A stretch of DNA of 40,218 bases from Spirosoma luteum DSM 19990. GTDB lineage: Bacteria; Bacteroidota; Bacteroidia; Cytophagales; Spirosomataceae. Where the stretch lies: contig NZ_KB893279.1 in assembly GCF_000374065.1 (NCBI RefSeq), positions 1-40,218 of the forward strand, written 5' to 3'. Every line of letters starts with the position of its first letter. Positions within the stretch are counted from its first letter, which is position 1. The notes beneath the pieces were generated by a model. That model was given only the letters and a program-made list of their open reading frames with translations, did no database searches and was not told where the DNA came from. The translations under genes and the position numbers were made by a program. Shown here piece after piece: positions 23,798 to 33,074 of the stretch.

Positions 23798-26773
23798 ATG
23801 AATTACAATTTACGGGTTTATAGTACGGCTTTCCTTGTACTTATCACTTTCTGGGCAAAAGCGCAAATCCAGGTTACATTTCCAACTACCAGAGCCATTA
23901 TCCAGCGAGATAATAACAATCAGGCTACGCTCCGAATAACTGGCTATTACACTACTGCGATTACCCGTGTCGAAGCTCGCCTGCTTGTTCGCGATGGTAT
24001 TGGAACCGCCACGGATTGGTCCCCTATTCAGACTAACCCAACAGGCGGGGTATATGCGGGTGACTTACCAGCAAAGGGGGGGTGGTACAACCTCGAAGTC
24101 AGAGCCATAAATGGTAGTCAGCAGGTTGGTAGTACAACCACTGTTGAGCGCGTTGGTATCGGCGAAGTTTTCGTTATTGCCGGGCAATCCAACGCCCAGG
24201 GAATCCATCAGAGCGCCCCCAATCCACTGAATGATTTGGTTAACTGCGTAAACAGTAATTATGGAAACGGCTTTCCCAATGATCCGCCAAAACCGGTTTT
24301 CACTCAACTGGATAACACGCCGGGGTTTACCATTGCGCCACGGGGGTTGGGAAGTTGGAGCTGGGGCCAGTTAGGCGATATCCTGGTTAAACGGCTGAGA
24401 GTGCCTGTCATGTTTTTCAATGCGGCTTTTGCCGGTACGGCGGTCAGGAACTGGCGTGAAAGTGCGCCAGAAGGCGGTACCGCCTATGGCATATACACTG
24501 GAGAAGCGTACGGTCCCCGACAACCCTATATTAATTTAAAATTATCGCTCCAGTTCTATGCCAATATGCTGGGTGTTCGGGCTGTACTTTGGCATCAGGG
24601 AGAAGCGGATAATCTGATCAATACGCCAACGCAGGATTATGTGAACGATCTGAATTTTGTTATTAATCAGACCCGGCAGGATTATAACCAGTCATTGTCC
24701 TGGGTTGTAGCAAGGGCCAGTTATGGCGATAATAATGGCGGTACCGATGCCGCCATTATCGCAGCACAAAACCAGGTTATTAGTTCTACTGCCAACGTTT
24801 TTGCCGGTCCAAGCACGGATGGCATTCAGGTACCCCGAAAACGTCCTCCTCTCAATGAAGTTGAAGGTTTGCACTTTGACTTTAATGGACTCGTTGAAGT
24901 AGCAAATGCCTGGAATTCCAGCCTAAATGATGCATTTTTTCAGCGTTCAACACCTATCGCCCCAGCGCCAACGCCGACTGTTTCCATTGAATGTGCCGGT
25001 GGTAACACCATAAAAGTAAGCGTTGCCGGTAATTATCCGACGGTGCTGTGGGACTCAGGAGAATCCGGAAGTACAATTACAAAAGGGCCAGGGGTTTATC
25101 AGGCAAAAATTAAGGATGCAAAGGGCAATACGTTCTTTTCCAGCCAAATAAGTGTAAATGCGCCACCAACAATTGACATAGTTGGTAATCGTCCGCCATC
25201 AGTTTGCCTTGGAAGCAGTTTGGGACTTACAACAAATTATGATAACAATGTAACCTGGGTAAATCAACAGACTAATGCTATCGTAGCTAACACCAGGCAA
25301 TTTAATGCTACCACAGCAGGAAGCTACTTCGTCCGTTATAGGGATGTGAGTGGTTGTGATTTTACGTCAACTGTCGTTACACTTGCCGTTAATCCACTTC
25401 CTCAAACGCCGGTTGTTACGAATACGAAACCAGTAACTTTCTGTCAGGGTGACAATACAATATTGCAGGTCAGTAATGATAATGTACAATACAACTGGGC
25501 TGGTGGTCAAACAGGTAAGGTCATAAATCCGACTACTTCGGGTGCTTATTTTCTTACCGTTACGGACCAGAATGGCTGTACATCAGCGCAGTCGAATACG
25601 GTGATAGTAACGGCTAATCCAGTGCCGGTAAAACCTGTTATCACAACAAGTGGCTCTGCCGTGTTCTGTGCTGATCGCACCGTTACATTAACGGCTCCAC
25701 AAAATGCAGCTTACATGTGGACCAGTGGTCAGACCAGTCAATCCATTACGCTGAATCAATCGGGTAATTTTGCCGTGCGTACCACCAATCAATTTGGTTG
25801 CACATCAGTACAATCAGATGTGGTTACCATACAGGCAAATCCATTACCACAGATACCCATCGTATCGGCCACGGGGGCAACCACTTTTTGCGAAGGAAAT
25901 AGTGTTACCTTGAATGCTAGCAGTCCTGTGGGGGTTGTCTGGTCCAGCGGTCAGACCGAGAAGTCGATTAGCGTCAACAGATCCGGTAACTACAGCGCAC
26001 AAGCCCGCGACCAGAATGGCTGTATATCGGCCTACTCGCCTGTTGTGGCAGTTAGAGTCAATCCCTTACCCGCAACACCTACCATCCTGGCTGATCCCTC
26101 AACGGTTATCTGCGAAGGGGACAAGGTGACACTGCGGGTAGAAGGACCTTTTTCTGTATCCTGGAGTACGGGTGAATCAACACCCCAAATCACGACAGAC
26201 AAAGCAGGAACCTATTCTGCCAGGGTACAGGATGCAAGTGGCTGTGTATCGGCGCAGGCAGGGACAGCATCAGTGGAGTTAAAGCCACTTCCTCCATCAC
26301 CAACGATAAACGTTGTTGGCACCTATACGCTCCAGGCTATTACGTTAACGAATGGTACTCAGTTTCGCTGGTCTGTCGACAACACGTTGTTAGGTTTCGA
26401 TACAAGCACTATTAAAGCGAGTAAGACCGGATCTTATACGGCCCGCTCCTCTATTGTTTATTCCTCTGCACTAACCTGCTTTTCACTGCCATCTACGCCA
26501 CTGCTGTTTACCGTAGACCCTAACAACAAAGGATTAAGTGTATACCCTAATCCAAATCCAGACAAAATCCTGACGCTGGAGACAGAGCAAAATCTGACCA
26601 ATGCATCCATAACGATATACAGCCTGACCGGGCAAGTGCTGCTGACTACAACCGTCCCTTTGTTTGACGACCGTAAGGTTCTCTCACTCACAGGTATGCC
26701 ACCAGGGCAATACATAATACGGGTGCAGGCAACTAATTTTGATGTTGCCAAACGAATTAGTCTCGGCTTGTAA
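23798..26773 (+). CDS. Secreted SGNH/sialate O-acetylesterase-like protein with Ig-like repeats and T9SS tail
   Basis: A 991-residue exported protein. A short signal peptide (about 1-22, ending FWAKAQ) leads to a beta domain and then an SGNH (DUF303/SASA-type) esterase domain at about 120-385: VFVIAGQSNAQG carries the nucleophile Ser, VLWHQGEADN follows, and EGLHFD supplies the catalytic His with Glu instead of the usual Asp in D-x-x-H. Residues about 390-890 are five or six Ig/PKD-like units, each with a Cys..G pattern and a conserved WSSGQT..SI....G.Y segment. The end is a type IX secretion sorting domain (GLSVYPNPNPDKILTLETEQ to GQYIIRV). It probably de-acetylates a polysaccharide at the cell surface. 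Confidence 0.85.
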   Translation: MNYNLRVYSTAFLVLITFWAKAQIQVTFPTTRAIIQRDNNNQATLRITGYYTTAITRVEARLLVRDGIGTATDWSPIQTNPTGGVYAGDLPAKGGWYNLEVRAINGSQQVGSTTTVERVGIGEVFVIAGQSNAQGIHQSAPNPLNDLVNCVNSNYGNGFPNDPPKPVFTQLDNTPGFTIAPRGLGSWSWGQLGDILVKRLRVPVMFFNAAFAGTAVRNWRESAPEGGTAYGIYTGEAYGPRQPYINLKLSLQFYANMLGVRAVLWHQGEADNLINTPTQDYVNDLNFVINQTRQDYNQSLSWVVARASYGDNNGGTDAAIIAAQNQVISSTANVFAGPSTDGIQVPRKRPPLNEVEGLHFDFNGLVEVANAWNSSLNDAFFQRSTPIAPAPTPTVSIECAGGNTIKVSVAGNYPTVLWDSGESGSTITKGPGVYQAKIKDAKGNTFFSSQISVNAPPTIDIVGNRPPSVCLGSSLGLTTNYDNNVTWVNQQTNAIVANTRQFNATTAGSYFVRYRDVSGCDFTSTVVTLAVNPLPQTPVVTNTKPVTFCQGDNTILQVSNDNVQYNWAGGQTGKVINPTTSGAYFLTVTDQNGCTSAQSNTVIVTANPVPVKPVITTSGSAVFCADRTVTLTAPQNAAYMWTSGQTSQSITLNQSGNFAVRTTNQFGCTSVQSDVVTIQANPLPQIPIVSATGATTFCEGNSVTLNASSPVGVVWSSGQTEKSISVNRSGNYSAQARDQNGCISAYSPVVAVRVNPLPATPTILADPSTVICEGDKVTLRVEGPFSVSWSTGESTPQITTDKAGTYSARVQDASGCVSAQAGTASVELKPLPPSPTINVVGTYTLQAITLTNGTQFRWSVDNTLLGFDTSTIKASKTGSYTARSSIVYSSALTCFSLPSTPLLFTVDPNNKGLSVYPNPNPDKILTLETEQNLTNASITIYSLTGQVLLTTTVPLFDDRKVLSLTGMPPGQYIIRVQATNFDVAKRISLGL

Positions 26774-26946
26774 TATAAACCGCAGATAGACCGTTTAATC
26801 ATATATACCAGCCTAAAATTTGCATTTTACCGCGACAATCGCACGTATTGGAATACTTCAATTATGGATCGATAGCGGCCTAGTTTTTGCGATTACTATC
26901 ATTTGATGGTAACCAAGTGGTATATAGATATTGATAAAGATAAAAA

Positions 26947-29127
26947 ATGCGCAACCGCTACATTCTATTGAATCTGTGCCTGCTAAGTCCGATCTTCTTT
27001 ACGAAGAGTGGATTTGCTCAGAGTAACGAACCCATAATTAAAATAACCTATCCTGAAAGCCGGGCTATCTTTCAGCGTGAGAATGATAACACGAGTACAA
27101 TTTATCTGTCAGGAAGCGTTTATCAGCCGGTAGACAGTGTTCAGGCACGCGTACAGGCCGAAGAAACGGGCCAGGGTTTGAATACAAACTGGGTTACTGT
27201 TCAACGGAATCCACAGGGAGGAATATTTCAGGGATCAATACGCGCAAAAGGAGGCTGGTATCGACTGGAGGTGCAGGCGTTTGCCGGTGGTAAAGTTGTT
27301 AGTGCCGACGTGGTTCGGAAAGTTGGAATCGGCGAGGTCTTTATCATAACGGGGCAGTCTAACGCGCAGGGCTTTCAGAACTACGGAGCCGTAGGGGCAG
27401 TTGATGACCGGGTTAACTGTGTGTCGTATGATAACAGTACAGCCAACTCACTCGCTGATCCACCCGCCCCCAGTTTTCAGCAACTCACCGCTACATCGCT
27501 CATTGGCCCCCGTGGGCAGAGTGCCTGGTGTTGGGGCGTATTGGGTGATTTACTCGTGAAGCAGTATGGCGTACCCGTACTGTTCATCAACACCGCCTGG
27601 GCAGGGACTACCATCAAGAACTGGCATGACAGTGCTGATGGTATTACAGCAAAGAACATCTTTGCCATTGGGACCCCAGACGAAAATTTTCCCGCTGGAA
27701 TGCCTTATGCTAACCTGGTCATCGCCCTGCGCTATTACTGCTCATTGCAGGGATTAAGAGCTGTTCTTTGGCAACAAGGCGAAACGGATAACATTCCGTT
27801 ACACTCTACCCGGCAAGCTTATGCGAATGACATGCAGTATATTGTCAATAAAACGCGGTCTGATACGGAGCGCTATCCTGCCTGGGTACTGGCAAGATCC
27901 TCGTACAACCTTGGGCAAGTAAGTCAGGACATTATTCAGGCACAGAATGACGTAATCAACACCTATAATAACAACGTTTTTGCCGGCCCCTTTACGGATA
28001 ACATTCAGATTCCTCGTTTTGATGAGGTGCATTTCGGCAACAGAGCGACGAACAATCCGGGAGATAAGGGATTGAATGATCTGGCCCAGGCCTGGCTGAC
28101 AAGCTTGAATGCTGTTTTTTTTGCTAGTTCCCGCCCGTTGCCACCTCTTCCACAGCCGGTCGTTACAGTGGCATGTGGAACTACCAATAATAGTTTGACC
28201 CTTACATTGCCTACTTTGTACAACTCATACCGATGGAACTCCGGTCAGGCCACCAGAAGCATTGTTGTTAACAAACCCGGCGTGTACAGGGCAATTCTGA
28301 AGGATAGAATAGGGAATACCTATCTTTCTCCCGCTCTTGACGTGCAAAATCCTATTCAGCCACTTACCCCAACTATCTCCTTAGCCAGTAACCCCGGCAA
28401 AGTGGTCGATAATCAGCAGCAAGTCTGTGCTGATTCCAACTTGTCAATCATTGCTAATACGTCCATGAACAGTACCGGGGTTTGGAGCCTGAGTACAACG
28501 AACGTTATAAGCAGAACAATTACATTGAATAAGACCGGTACTTACTCCTTGCAGGCAGTTAACGTGTACGGATGTAAGTCTCCTCAGCCAGCTACTATAA
28601 GCCTAACGGTTCGTCCTAAAGTGCCGACACCGAGCATTGCGCAAATTGGTGCTTATACCCTACAGGCCGTCTTGCCAGCACCAACTGGTGGCCAGCCCGA
28701 TTTATTCGATTGGCAACGGGCAGGGGAGATGATTCCACAGAATAGTGCAGTAGTAAAGGTGGTTGTCTCGGCTAATTATTTGGTACGGGCAAAAACTACG
28801 TTTTCGCTGGCGAATAGCAACAATCTGACTTGCTATTCGGATTATAGCACCCCTCAGGCATTCATATTTGATCGCTCAAACGGGGGATTGAGTATCTACC
28901 CAAATCCGTCCGTAGATGGAGTCGTTACAATAGAAACATTGGAGGATTTGGCGAACGCTGGTGTGGAGGTATTCTCGCTGAGTGGGCAGCCCTTGTTCTC
29001 GAGCAACGTTCCGCTAATGAATGAGCGTAAATCAATCGATTTGTCTGGATTGGCGCAGGGTGTTTATCTGGTTCGCGTACGTTCGGCAGGATTTGATGTT
29101 TCGAAACGCATTATTATCAACCGGTAG
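26947..29127 (+). CDS. Second secreted SGNH esterase-like protein with T9SS tail (paralogue)
   Basis: A 726-residue paralogue of the preceding gene with the same layout but fewer Ig-like units. It has a signal peptide (RYILLNLCLLSPIFFTKSGF) and a shared opening (ITYPESRAIFQREND against TFPTTRAIIQRDNN). The SGNH domain has VFIITGQSNAQG, VLWQQGETDN and DEVHF, the last being a proper D-x-x-H pair. A linker and a T9SS sorting domain follow (LSIYPNPSVDGVVTIETLED to GVYLVRVRS). The pair is a local duplication that has diverged. A strong terminator lies just after it. Confidence 0.85.
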   Translation: MRNRYILLNLCLLSPIFFTKSGFAQSNEPIIKITYPESRAIFQRENDNTSTIYLSGSVYQPVDSVQARVQAEETGQGLNTNWVTVQRNPQGGIFQGSIRAKGGWYRLEVQAFAGGKVVSADVVRKVGIGEVFIITGQSNAQGFQNYGAVGAVDDRVNCVSYDNSTANSLADPPAPSFQQLTATSLIGPRGQSAWCWGVLGDLLVKQYGVPVLFINTAWAGTTIKNWHDSADGITAKNIFAIGTPDENFPAGMPYANLVIALRYYCSLQGLRAVLWQQGETDNIPLHSTRQAYANDMQYIVNKTRSDTERYPAWVLARSSYNLGQVSQDIIQAQNDVINTYNNNVFAGPFTDNIQIPRFDEVHFGNRATNNPGDKGLNDLAQAWLTSLNAVFFASSRPLPPLPQPVVTVACGTTNNSLTLTLPTLYNSYRWNSGQATRSIVVNKPGVYRAILKDRIGNTYLSPALDVQNPIQPLTPTISLASNPGKVVDNQQQVCADSNLSIIANTSMNSTGVWSLSTTNVISRTITLNKTGTYSLQAVNVYGCKSPQPATISLTVRPKVPTPSIAQIGAYTLQAVLPAPTGGQPDLFDWQRAGEMIPQNSAVVKVVVSANYLVRAKTTFSLANSNNLTCYSDYSTPQAFIFDRSNGGLSIYPNPSVDGVVTIETLEDLANAGVEVFSLSGQPLFSSNVPLMNERKSIDLSGLAQGVYLVRVRSAGFDVSKRIIINR

Positions 29128-29146
29128 AATTTTATCATATTTTGTT

Positions 29147-29185
29147 GTCAGAAGCCTTTTCGCCAGAAAGGGCTTCTGACTTTTT
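29147..29185 (+). terminator. Rho-independent terminator after the second esterase gene
   Basis: Ten base pairs (29147-29156 with 29171-29180, gtcagaagcc/ggcttctgac) are followed by TTTTT at 29181-29185. It separates the esterase pair from the nuo operon. Confidence 0.85.
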
Positions 29186-29211
29186 AGACAGTCTAAACTA
29201 GAGCTGAGAAG

Positions 29212-29242
29212 TTGATAAAACGCGGTGGTTATCGTACTTTTG
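29212..29242 (+). promoter_or_regulatory. Promoter of the nuo operon (TTG-N20-TACTTTTG)
   Basis: TTG at 29212-29214 and TACTTTTG at 29235-29242, 20 bases apart, match the Bacteroidota consensus (TTG, about 19-20 bases, TAnnTTTG). It lies about 90 bases before nuoA. Confidence 0.6.
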
Positions 29243-29303
29243 ACCTGTTTTGTGCGCTGTATAAGCAGGTTGCCTACGCTATATAGAAAAACTACTTTGT
29301 GCG

Positions 29304-29311
29304 TACCTTTG
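29304..29311 (+). promoter_or_regulatory. Second -7 element, close to nuoA
   Basis: TACCTTTG, 21 bases before the nuoA ATG, is identical to the element before adk. No good -33 TTG is seen, so this is either a second weaker start or a chance match. Confidence 0.4.
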
Positions 29312-29332
29312 CACTTTATTGCCAACTAAACT

Positions 29333-29704
29333 ATGAACGCGACTTATCTCCCGGCAGATTATATTCCTGTATTGATTCAACTAGGTCTGGCGCTTGGTTT
29401 TATCATTACCACTATGGTCGTTACCCACTCTATCGGCCCCAAGCGGAATAGCCAAAAAAAGGACGACCCATTCGAGTGTGGTATTCCGGTTCAGGGCGAT
29501 GCCCGTACGCCTATCTCCATTAAGTATTTTCTGATTGCCATCCTGTTCGTACTATTCGATGTTGAGGTGATTTTTCTATACCCCTGGGCGGTAAATTTCA
29601 AAGGCTTGGGTATGACCGGTTTTATTGAAATGGTTCTATTTATGGGGCTACTTCTGGCTGGGTTTTATTACATTATTCGTAAGGGGGTTTTGAACTGGGA
29701 ATAG
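29333..29704 (+). CDS. nuoA: NADH-quinone oxidoreductase subunit A
   Basis: A 123-residue membrane subunit of complex I with three helices and the conserved loop DPFECGIPVQGDARTPISIKYF (family pattern 'PYECG..P.G.AR..FS..FY'). FVLFDVEVIFLYPWA holds the acidic residues typical of NuoA. It is the first gene of the nuo operon, preceded by a promoter at 29212. Confidence 0.96.
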   Translation: MNATYLPADYIPVLIQLGLALGFIITTMVVTHSIGPKRNSQKKDDPFECGIPVQGDARTPISIKYFLIAILFVLFDVEVIFLYPWAVNFKGLGMTGFIEMVLFMGLLLAGFYYIIRKGVLNWE

Positions 29705-29768
29705 GCCGGTCTAATGAATTTTAGATCCCGTTTATTGGTTATTATGGTAACCCGTTATAACGTTTCTT

Positions 29769-30314
29769 ATGCAAACAGATATTAAACTGGCCGAAGCCCC
29801 TGCGAGTTACGATGGTCCTGGTTTCTCGGCTACATCATTTGATAAAATAATAGGTCTGGCCCGCGCCAACTCGCTTTGGCCATTACCTTTTGCGACCTCC
29901 TGCTGCGGTATTGAATTCATGTCGACTATGGCTTCGCACTACGATTTAGCTCGTTTTGGATCTGAACGGCCAAGTTTTTCGCCCCGTCAGGCCGATATGT
30001 TGCTCGTGGCTGGCACTATAGCCAAAAAAATGGGACCCATCGTAAAACAGGTTTATTTGCAAATGGCTGAGCCCCGCTGGGTTATAGCCATTGGTGCCTG
30101 TGCCTCGAGTGGTGGCATTTTCGATACCTACAGCGTATTGCAGGGGATTGACCGGATTATCCCCGTCGATGTGTATGTTCCCGGTTGCCCACCTCGTCCT
30201 GAACAGATTCTGGATGGAGTAATGCAAGTGCAGGAATTAGCCAGGAATGAATCACTACGTCGGCGCAATACGGAAGAATATACAAAACTGCTGAACTCGT
30301 ATAATATCCAGTAA
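29769..30314 (+). CDS. nuoB: NADH-quinone oxidoreductase subunit B
   Basis: A 181-residue peripheral subunit carrying cluster N2, the last Fe-S cluster before quinone. The ligands are visible in TSCCGIEFMS, GACASSGGIF and VPGCPPRPEQIL. The C-terminal tail of about 20 residues (RRRNTEEYTKLLNSYNIQ) is typical in length. The 410 bases that follow are not a clean spacer but contain a decayed DUF29 gene. Confidence 0.96.
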   Translation: MQTDIKLAEAPASYDGPGFSATSFDKIIGLARANSLWPLPFATSCCGIEFMSTMASHYDLARFGSERPSFSPRQADMLLVAGTIAKKMGPIVKQVYLQMAEPRWVIAIGACASSGGIFDTYSVLQGIDRIIPVDVYVPGCPPRPEQILDGVMQVQELARNESLRRRNTEEYTKLLNSYNIQ

Positions 30315-30325
30315 ACCCGCGTGAC

Positions 30326-30715
30326 ATGGACGAGCTGATGATGCTTCGGAAAGTCATCAGCGAGGGATTGTTTTCGGATGCTCTCCATGTCGTTGATAAG
30401 GTGGACGAAATGGCGTAGGAAGATGACACCAGCAAGTTTTCAGTTTTATAGAAATTCTGCTAATTCATTTGATAAAACAGGGTGCTGAACTCGAACATGC
30501 TGTTTATCAGGCAAAGAGATTGAATGAGCGCCAAAGGTCGGGCGGAAATTATATACCTTGACGAGTTGAGGGAGATGTCATACAAATCGTTTCCAACGGC
30601 TTTAATACAAGCTTAGGCGGCAGTATTTGGTGGTGGATTCTCTGTCGAAGAGGGGCTGGCTAAAATTGATAAAAACATTGTCATTGCCGATGCTATGCGG
30701 CTCATTGAACATTAA
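30326..30715 (+). pseudogene. Decayed DUF29-family gene between nuoB and nuoC
   Basis: The nuoB-nuoC gap encodes, across three frame segments, a protein aligning with the intact DUF29 gene at 34440. From ATG 30326: MDELMMLRKVISEGLFSDAL and VVDKVDEMA, then TAG (30416-30418) where the intact copy has Lys. After a shift: FIEILLIHLIKQGAE against FIVILLIHLIKQAAE, and RLNERQRSGGNY against KTNKRKKSGGYY. After a second shift: YLDELREMSYKSF against PEEFSEMIDQSYS, then an in-frame TAG, then FGGGFSVEEGLAKID against FEGSFTEHELEAKFD, to TAA at 30713-30715. Two stops, two frameshifts and a deletion of about ten residues make it a pseudogene. No other gene fits this stretch. Confidence 0.82.
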
Positions 30716-30724
30716 TCAAGTATA

Positions 30725-31225
30725 ATGCTGACAAACGAAGAGGTTGCGAAGGCGATAATCACCCAGTTTGGCGAAAACGTCAGTGATTTTGACGACCCGT
30801 ATGACTTGCTCACGTTCGCTACCAGCAGGGAGCAAATCATTCCCGTATTTACCTACTTGAAAGGTCATTCAACTTTTCAGTTTGGCTTTCTAACGGACAT
30901 AACGGCCGTTCACTACCCTGATTCTGTGGGCAAAGAGTTTTGCGTTGTGTACCACGTTCATAGCCTGACGAACAATTTCAGACTACGCATTAAAGTCTAT
31001 TTGACGGCCGACGATGTCCACATTCCAACCTTAACGCCCTTGTTTGCCAGTGCGAACTGGATGGAGCGCGAAACTTTCGACCTTTTCGGGATTATCTTCG
31101 ATGGGCATCCTGATCTGCGTCGGATTTTGAACATGGAAGAAATGGATTATTACCCCATGCGAAAAGAGTACCCGCTGGAGGATGGTACCCGTGAAGACAA
31201 AATAGACGCGTTATTTGGACGATAA
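30725..31225 (+). CDS. nuoC: NADH-quinone oxidoreductase subunit C
   Basis: A 166-residue subunit C (30 kDa type), separate from nuoD, unlike the fused nuoCD of E. coli. Diagnostic segments are NWMERETFDLFGIIFDGHPD followed by LRRILN and YPMRKEYPL. It sits at the quinone end of the peripheral arm with NuoB and NuoD. Confidence 0.95.
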   Translation: MLTNEEVAKAIITQFGENVSDFDDPYDLLTFATSREQIIPVFTYLKGHSTFQFGFLTDITAVHYPDSVGKEFCVVYHVHSLTNNFRLRIKVYLTADDVHIPTLTPLFASANWMERETFDLFGIIFDGHPDLRRILNMEEMDYYPMRKEYPLEDGTREDKIDALFGR

Positions 31226-31314
31226 ATAATGGTGAAGGAGTGAAAGGTGAGCCAGAGCGATAATTAAGATACGGTTTACCACTTATTCACTCATTCACGC
31301 TTTCGCTTTTACCT

Positions 31315-32547
31315 ATGGTTTCTGAAGAACTCGATATTACAAAGAATAATCTTCCTGCCGAACAGGGACCGATTCAGTACGTTAATGAACTAACGACGCT
31401 TAACCTCGGACCTACACACCCCGCTACGCACGGTATTTTTCAGAACATCCTGCAAATGGATGGCGAAAAAATCGTATCGGGCGAACAAACGATTGGCTAT
31501 ATCCATCGGGCATTCGAGAAAATTGCGGAGCGTCGGCCATTTTACCAAATTACGACCCTTACCGACCGGATGAACTACTGTTCATCGCCCATAAACAACA
31601 TGGGCTGGCATATGACGGTAGAGAAGTTGTTGGGTATTGACATTCCCAAACGGGCACAGTACATCCGGGTCATTATGATGGAACTGGCCCGGCTTTCCGA
31701 CCACCTTATCTGCAATGGTATTCTGGGTGTTGACACAGGGGCCTTTACGGGTTTCCTGTATATATACCAGGAGCGGGAAAATATCTACGAAATATACGAA
31801 GAGGTTTGTGGGGCACGGTTGACTACAAATATGGGTCGAATCGGGGGGATGGAGCGTGATTTGTCACCTACTGCCATTCGGAAAATTAAAGAGTTGCTGG
31901 TTCGTTTTCCCAAAGTGCTTCGTGAATTTGAGAATCTCTTTAACCGCAACCGGATTTTTATGGATCGGGTTGTCAATGTAGGAGCCATTTCTGCAGAGCG
32001 GGCGTTGAGCTACGGTTTTACCGGTCCTAATCTTCGGGCAGCAGGGGTGGATTATGATGTACGGGTAATGAATCCTTATTCATCTTATCAGGACTTTGAG
32101 TTCGATATTCCGGTTGGAAAAAGCGGAGATACGTACGACCGGTTTATGGTCAGAAACGAGGAAATGTGGCAGAGCCTGCGCATTATACAACAGGCGATGG
32201 ATAACCTTCCCGAAGGACCTTTCTACGCCGATGCTCCTCAATATTACCTGCCGCCAAAACAGGAAGTGTACAAAAATATGGAAGCCCTTATTTATCACTT
32301 CAAGATAGTAATGGGTGAAATAGATGCACCGGTTGGTGAAGTTTATCATGCTGTTGAGGGTGGAAATGGTGAATTAGGGTTCTACTTAATCAGTGATGGT
32401 GGCCGTGCTCCTTACCGACTGCACTTCCGTAGGCCGTGCTTCATTTATTACCAGGCTTATCCCGAAATGTGCAAAGGGCTAACCTTGTCTGATGCCATTG
32501 TAATTATGAGTAGCATGAACGTCATCGCGGGTGAACTGGATGCGTAA
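31315..32547 (+). CDS. nuoD: NADH-quinone oxidoreductase subunit D
   Basis: A 410-residue subunit D (49 kDa type), which forms the quinone site with NuoB. Conserved segments are LGPTHPATHGIF, IGYIHRAFEKIAE, LTDRMNYCSSPINNMGW, GALITTNMGRIGG-like GARLTTNMGRIGGMERDL and the C-terminal CKGLTLSDAIVIMSSMNVIA followed by GELDA. It is full length for the family. Confidence 0.96.
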   Translation: MVSEELDITKNNLPAEQGPIQYVNELTTLNLGPTHPATHGIFQNILQMDGEKIVSGEQTIGYIHRAFEKIAERRPFYQITTLTDRMNYCSSPINNMGWHMTVEKLLGIDIPKRAQYIRVIMMELARLSDHLICNGILGVDTGAFTGFLYIYQERENIYEIYEEVCGARLTTNMGRIGGMERDLSPTAIRKIKELLVRFPKVLREFENLFNRNRIFMDRVVNVGAISAERALSYGFTGPNLRAAGVDYDVRVMNPYSSYQDFEFDIPVGKSGDTYDRFMVRNEEMWQSLRIIQQAMDNLPEGPFYADAPQYYLPPKQEVYKNMEALIYHFKIVMGEIDAPVGEVYHAVEGGNGELGFYLISDGGRAPYRLHFRRPCFIYYQAYPEMCKGLTLSDAIVIMSSMNVIAGELDA

Positions 32548-32562
32548 ACCCGCCAATAAACT

Positions 32563-33066
32563 ATGACAACTGAATTAAATAACCCCGCCGTAACTTTCAC
32601 CGCTGACCGACTAACCAGAGCAAAAGAAATTATTGACTGGTATCCGGTAGGCAAACAGAAATCGGCTTTACTGCCACTCCTCCATCTTTTACAGGAACAG
32701 GAAGGCTGGACTAGCCCGGAGGGAATGGATTACGTAGCCCGGATGCTCGATATCCAGCCAATTGAAGTGTATGAAGTAGCTTCATTCTATACGATGTACC
32801 ACCTCAAGCCGGTGGGAAAACACGTTATTGAGTACTGTAGAACCGGACCCTGTTGCCTGATGGGTGGAGAGGAAGTGTACGCCCATATGAAACAAAGACT
32901 TGGTGTTGATACCGGTCAAACGACTGTAGATGGCCAGTTTACACTCAAAGAAGTGGAATGTCTGGCGGCCTGTGGTATGGGACCGGTGTTTCAGATTCGG
33001 GAAAAATATTACATGCACCTGACCAATGAGAAGGTGGACGAAATCATTGACGAACTGTCGAAATAA
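32563..33066 (+). CDS. nuoE: NADH-quinone oxidoreductase subunit E
   Basis: A 167-residue 24 kDa-type subunit carrying the 2Fe-2S cluster N1a. The four Cys ligands lie in EYCRTGPCCLMGGEE and ECLAACGMGPV. The helical N-terminal part has PLLHLLQEQEGW. It sits 15 bases after nuoD and eight bases before nuoF. Confidence 0.96.
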   Translation: MTTELNNPAVTFTADRLTRAKEIIDWYPVGKQKSALLPLLHLLQEQEGWTSPEGMDYVARMLDIQPIEVYEVASFYTMYHLKPVGKHVIEYCRTGPCCLMGGEEVYAHMKQRLGVDTGQTTVDGQFTLKEVECLAACGMGPVFQIREKYYMHLTNEKVDEIIDELSK

Positions 33067-33074
33067 TTTCATAC

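Noticed and set aside
25420..26300. Repeats inside the first esterase gene considered as a DNA repeat or CRISPR-like array
   Set aside because: They are diverged protein-level Ig-like units of about 85 residues without identical DNA repeats; no CRISPR spacing.
31226..31314. Possible hairpin in the nuoC-nuoD gap as a terminator
   Set aside because: The complementarity is weak and no T-run follows; the operon must continue into nuoD.
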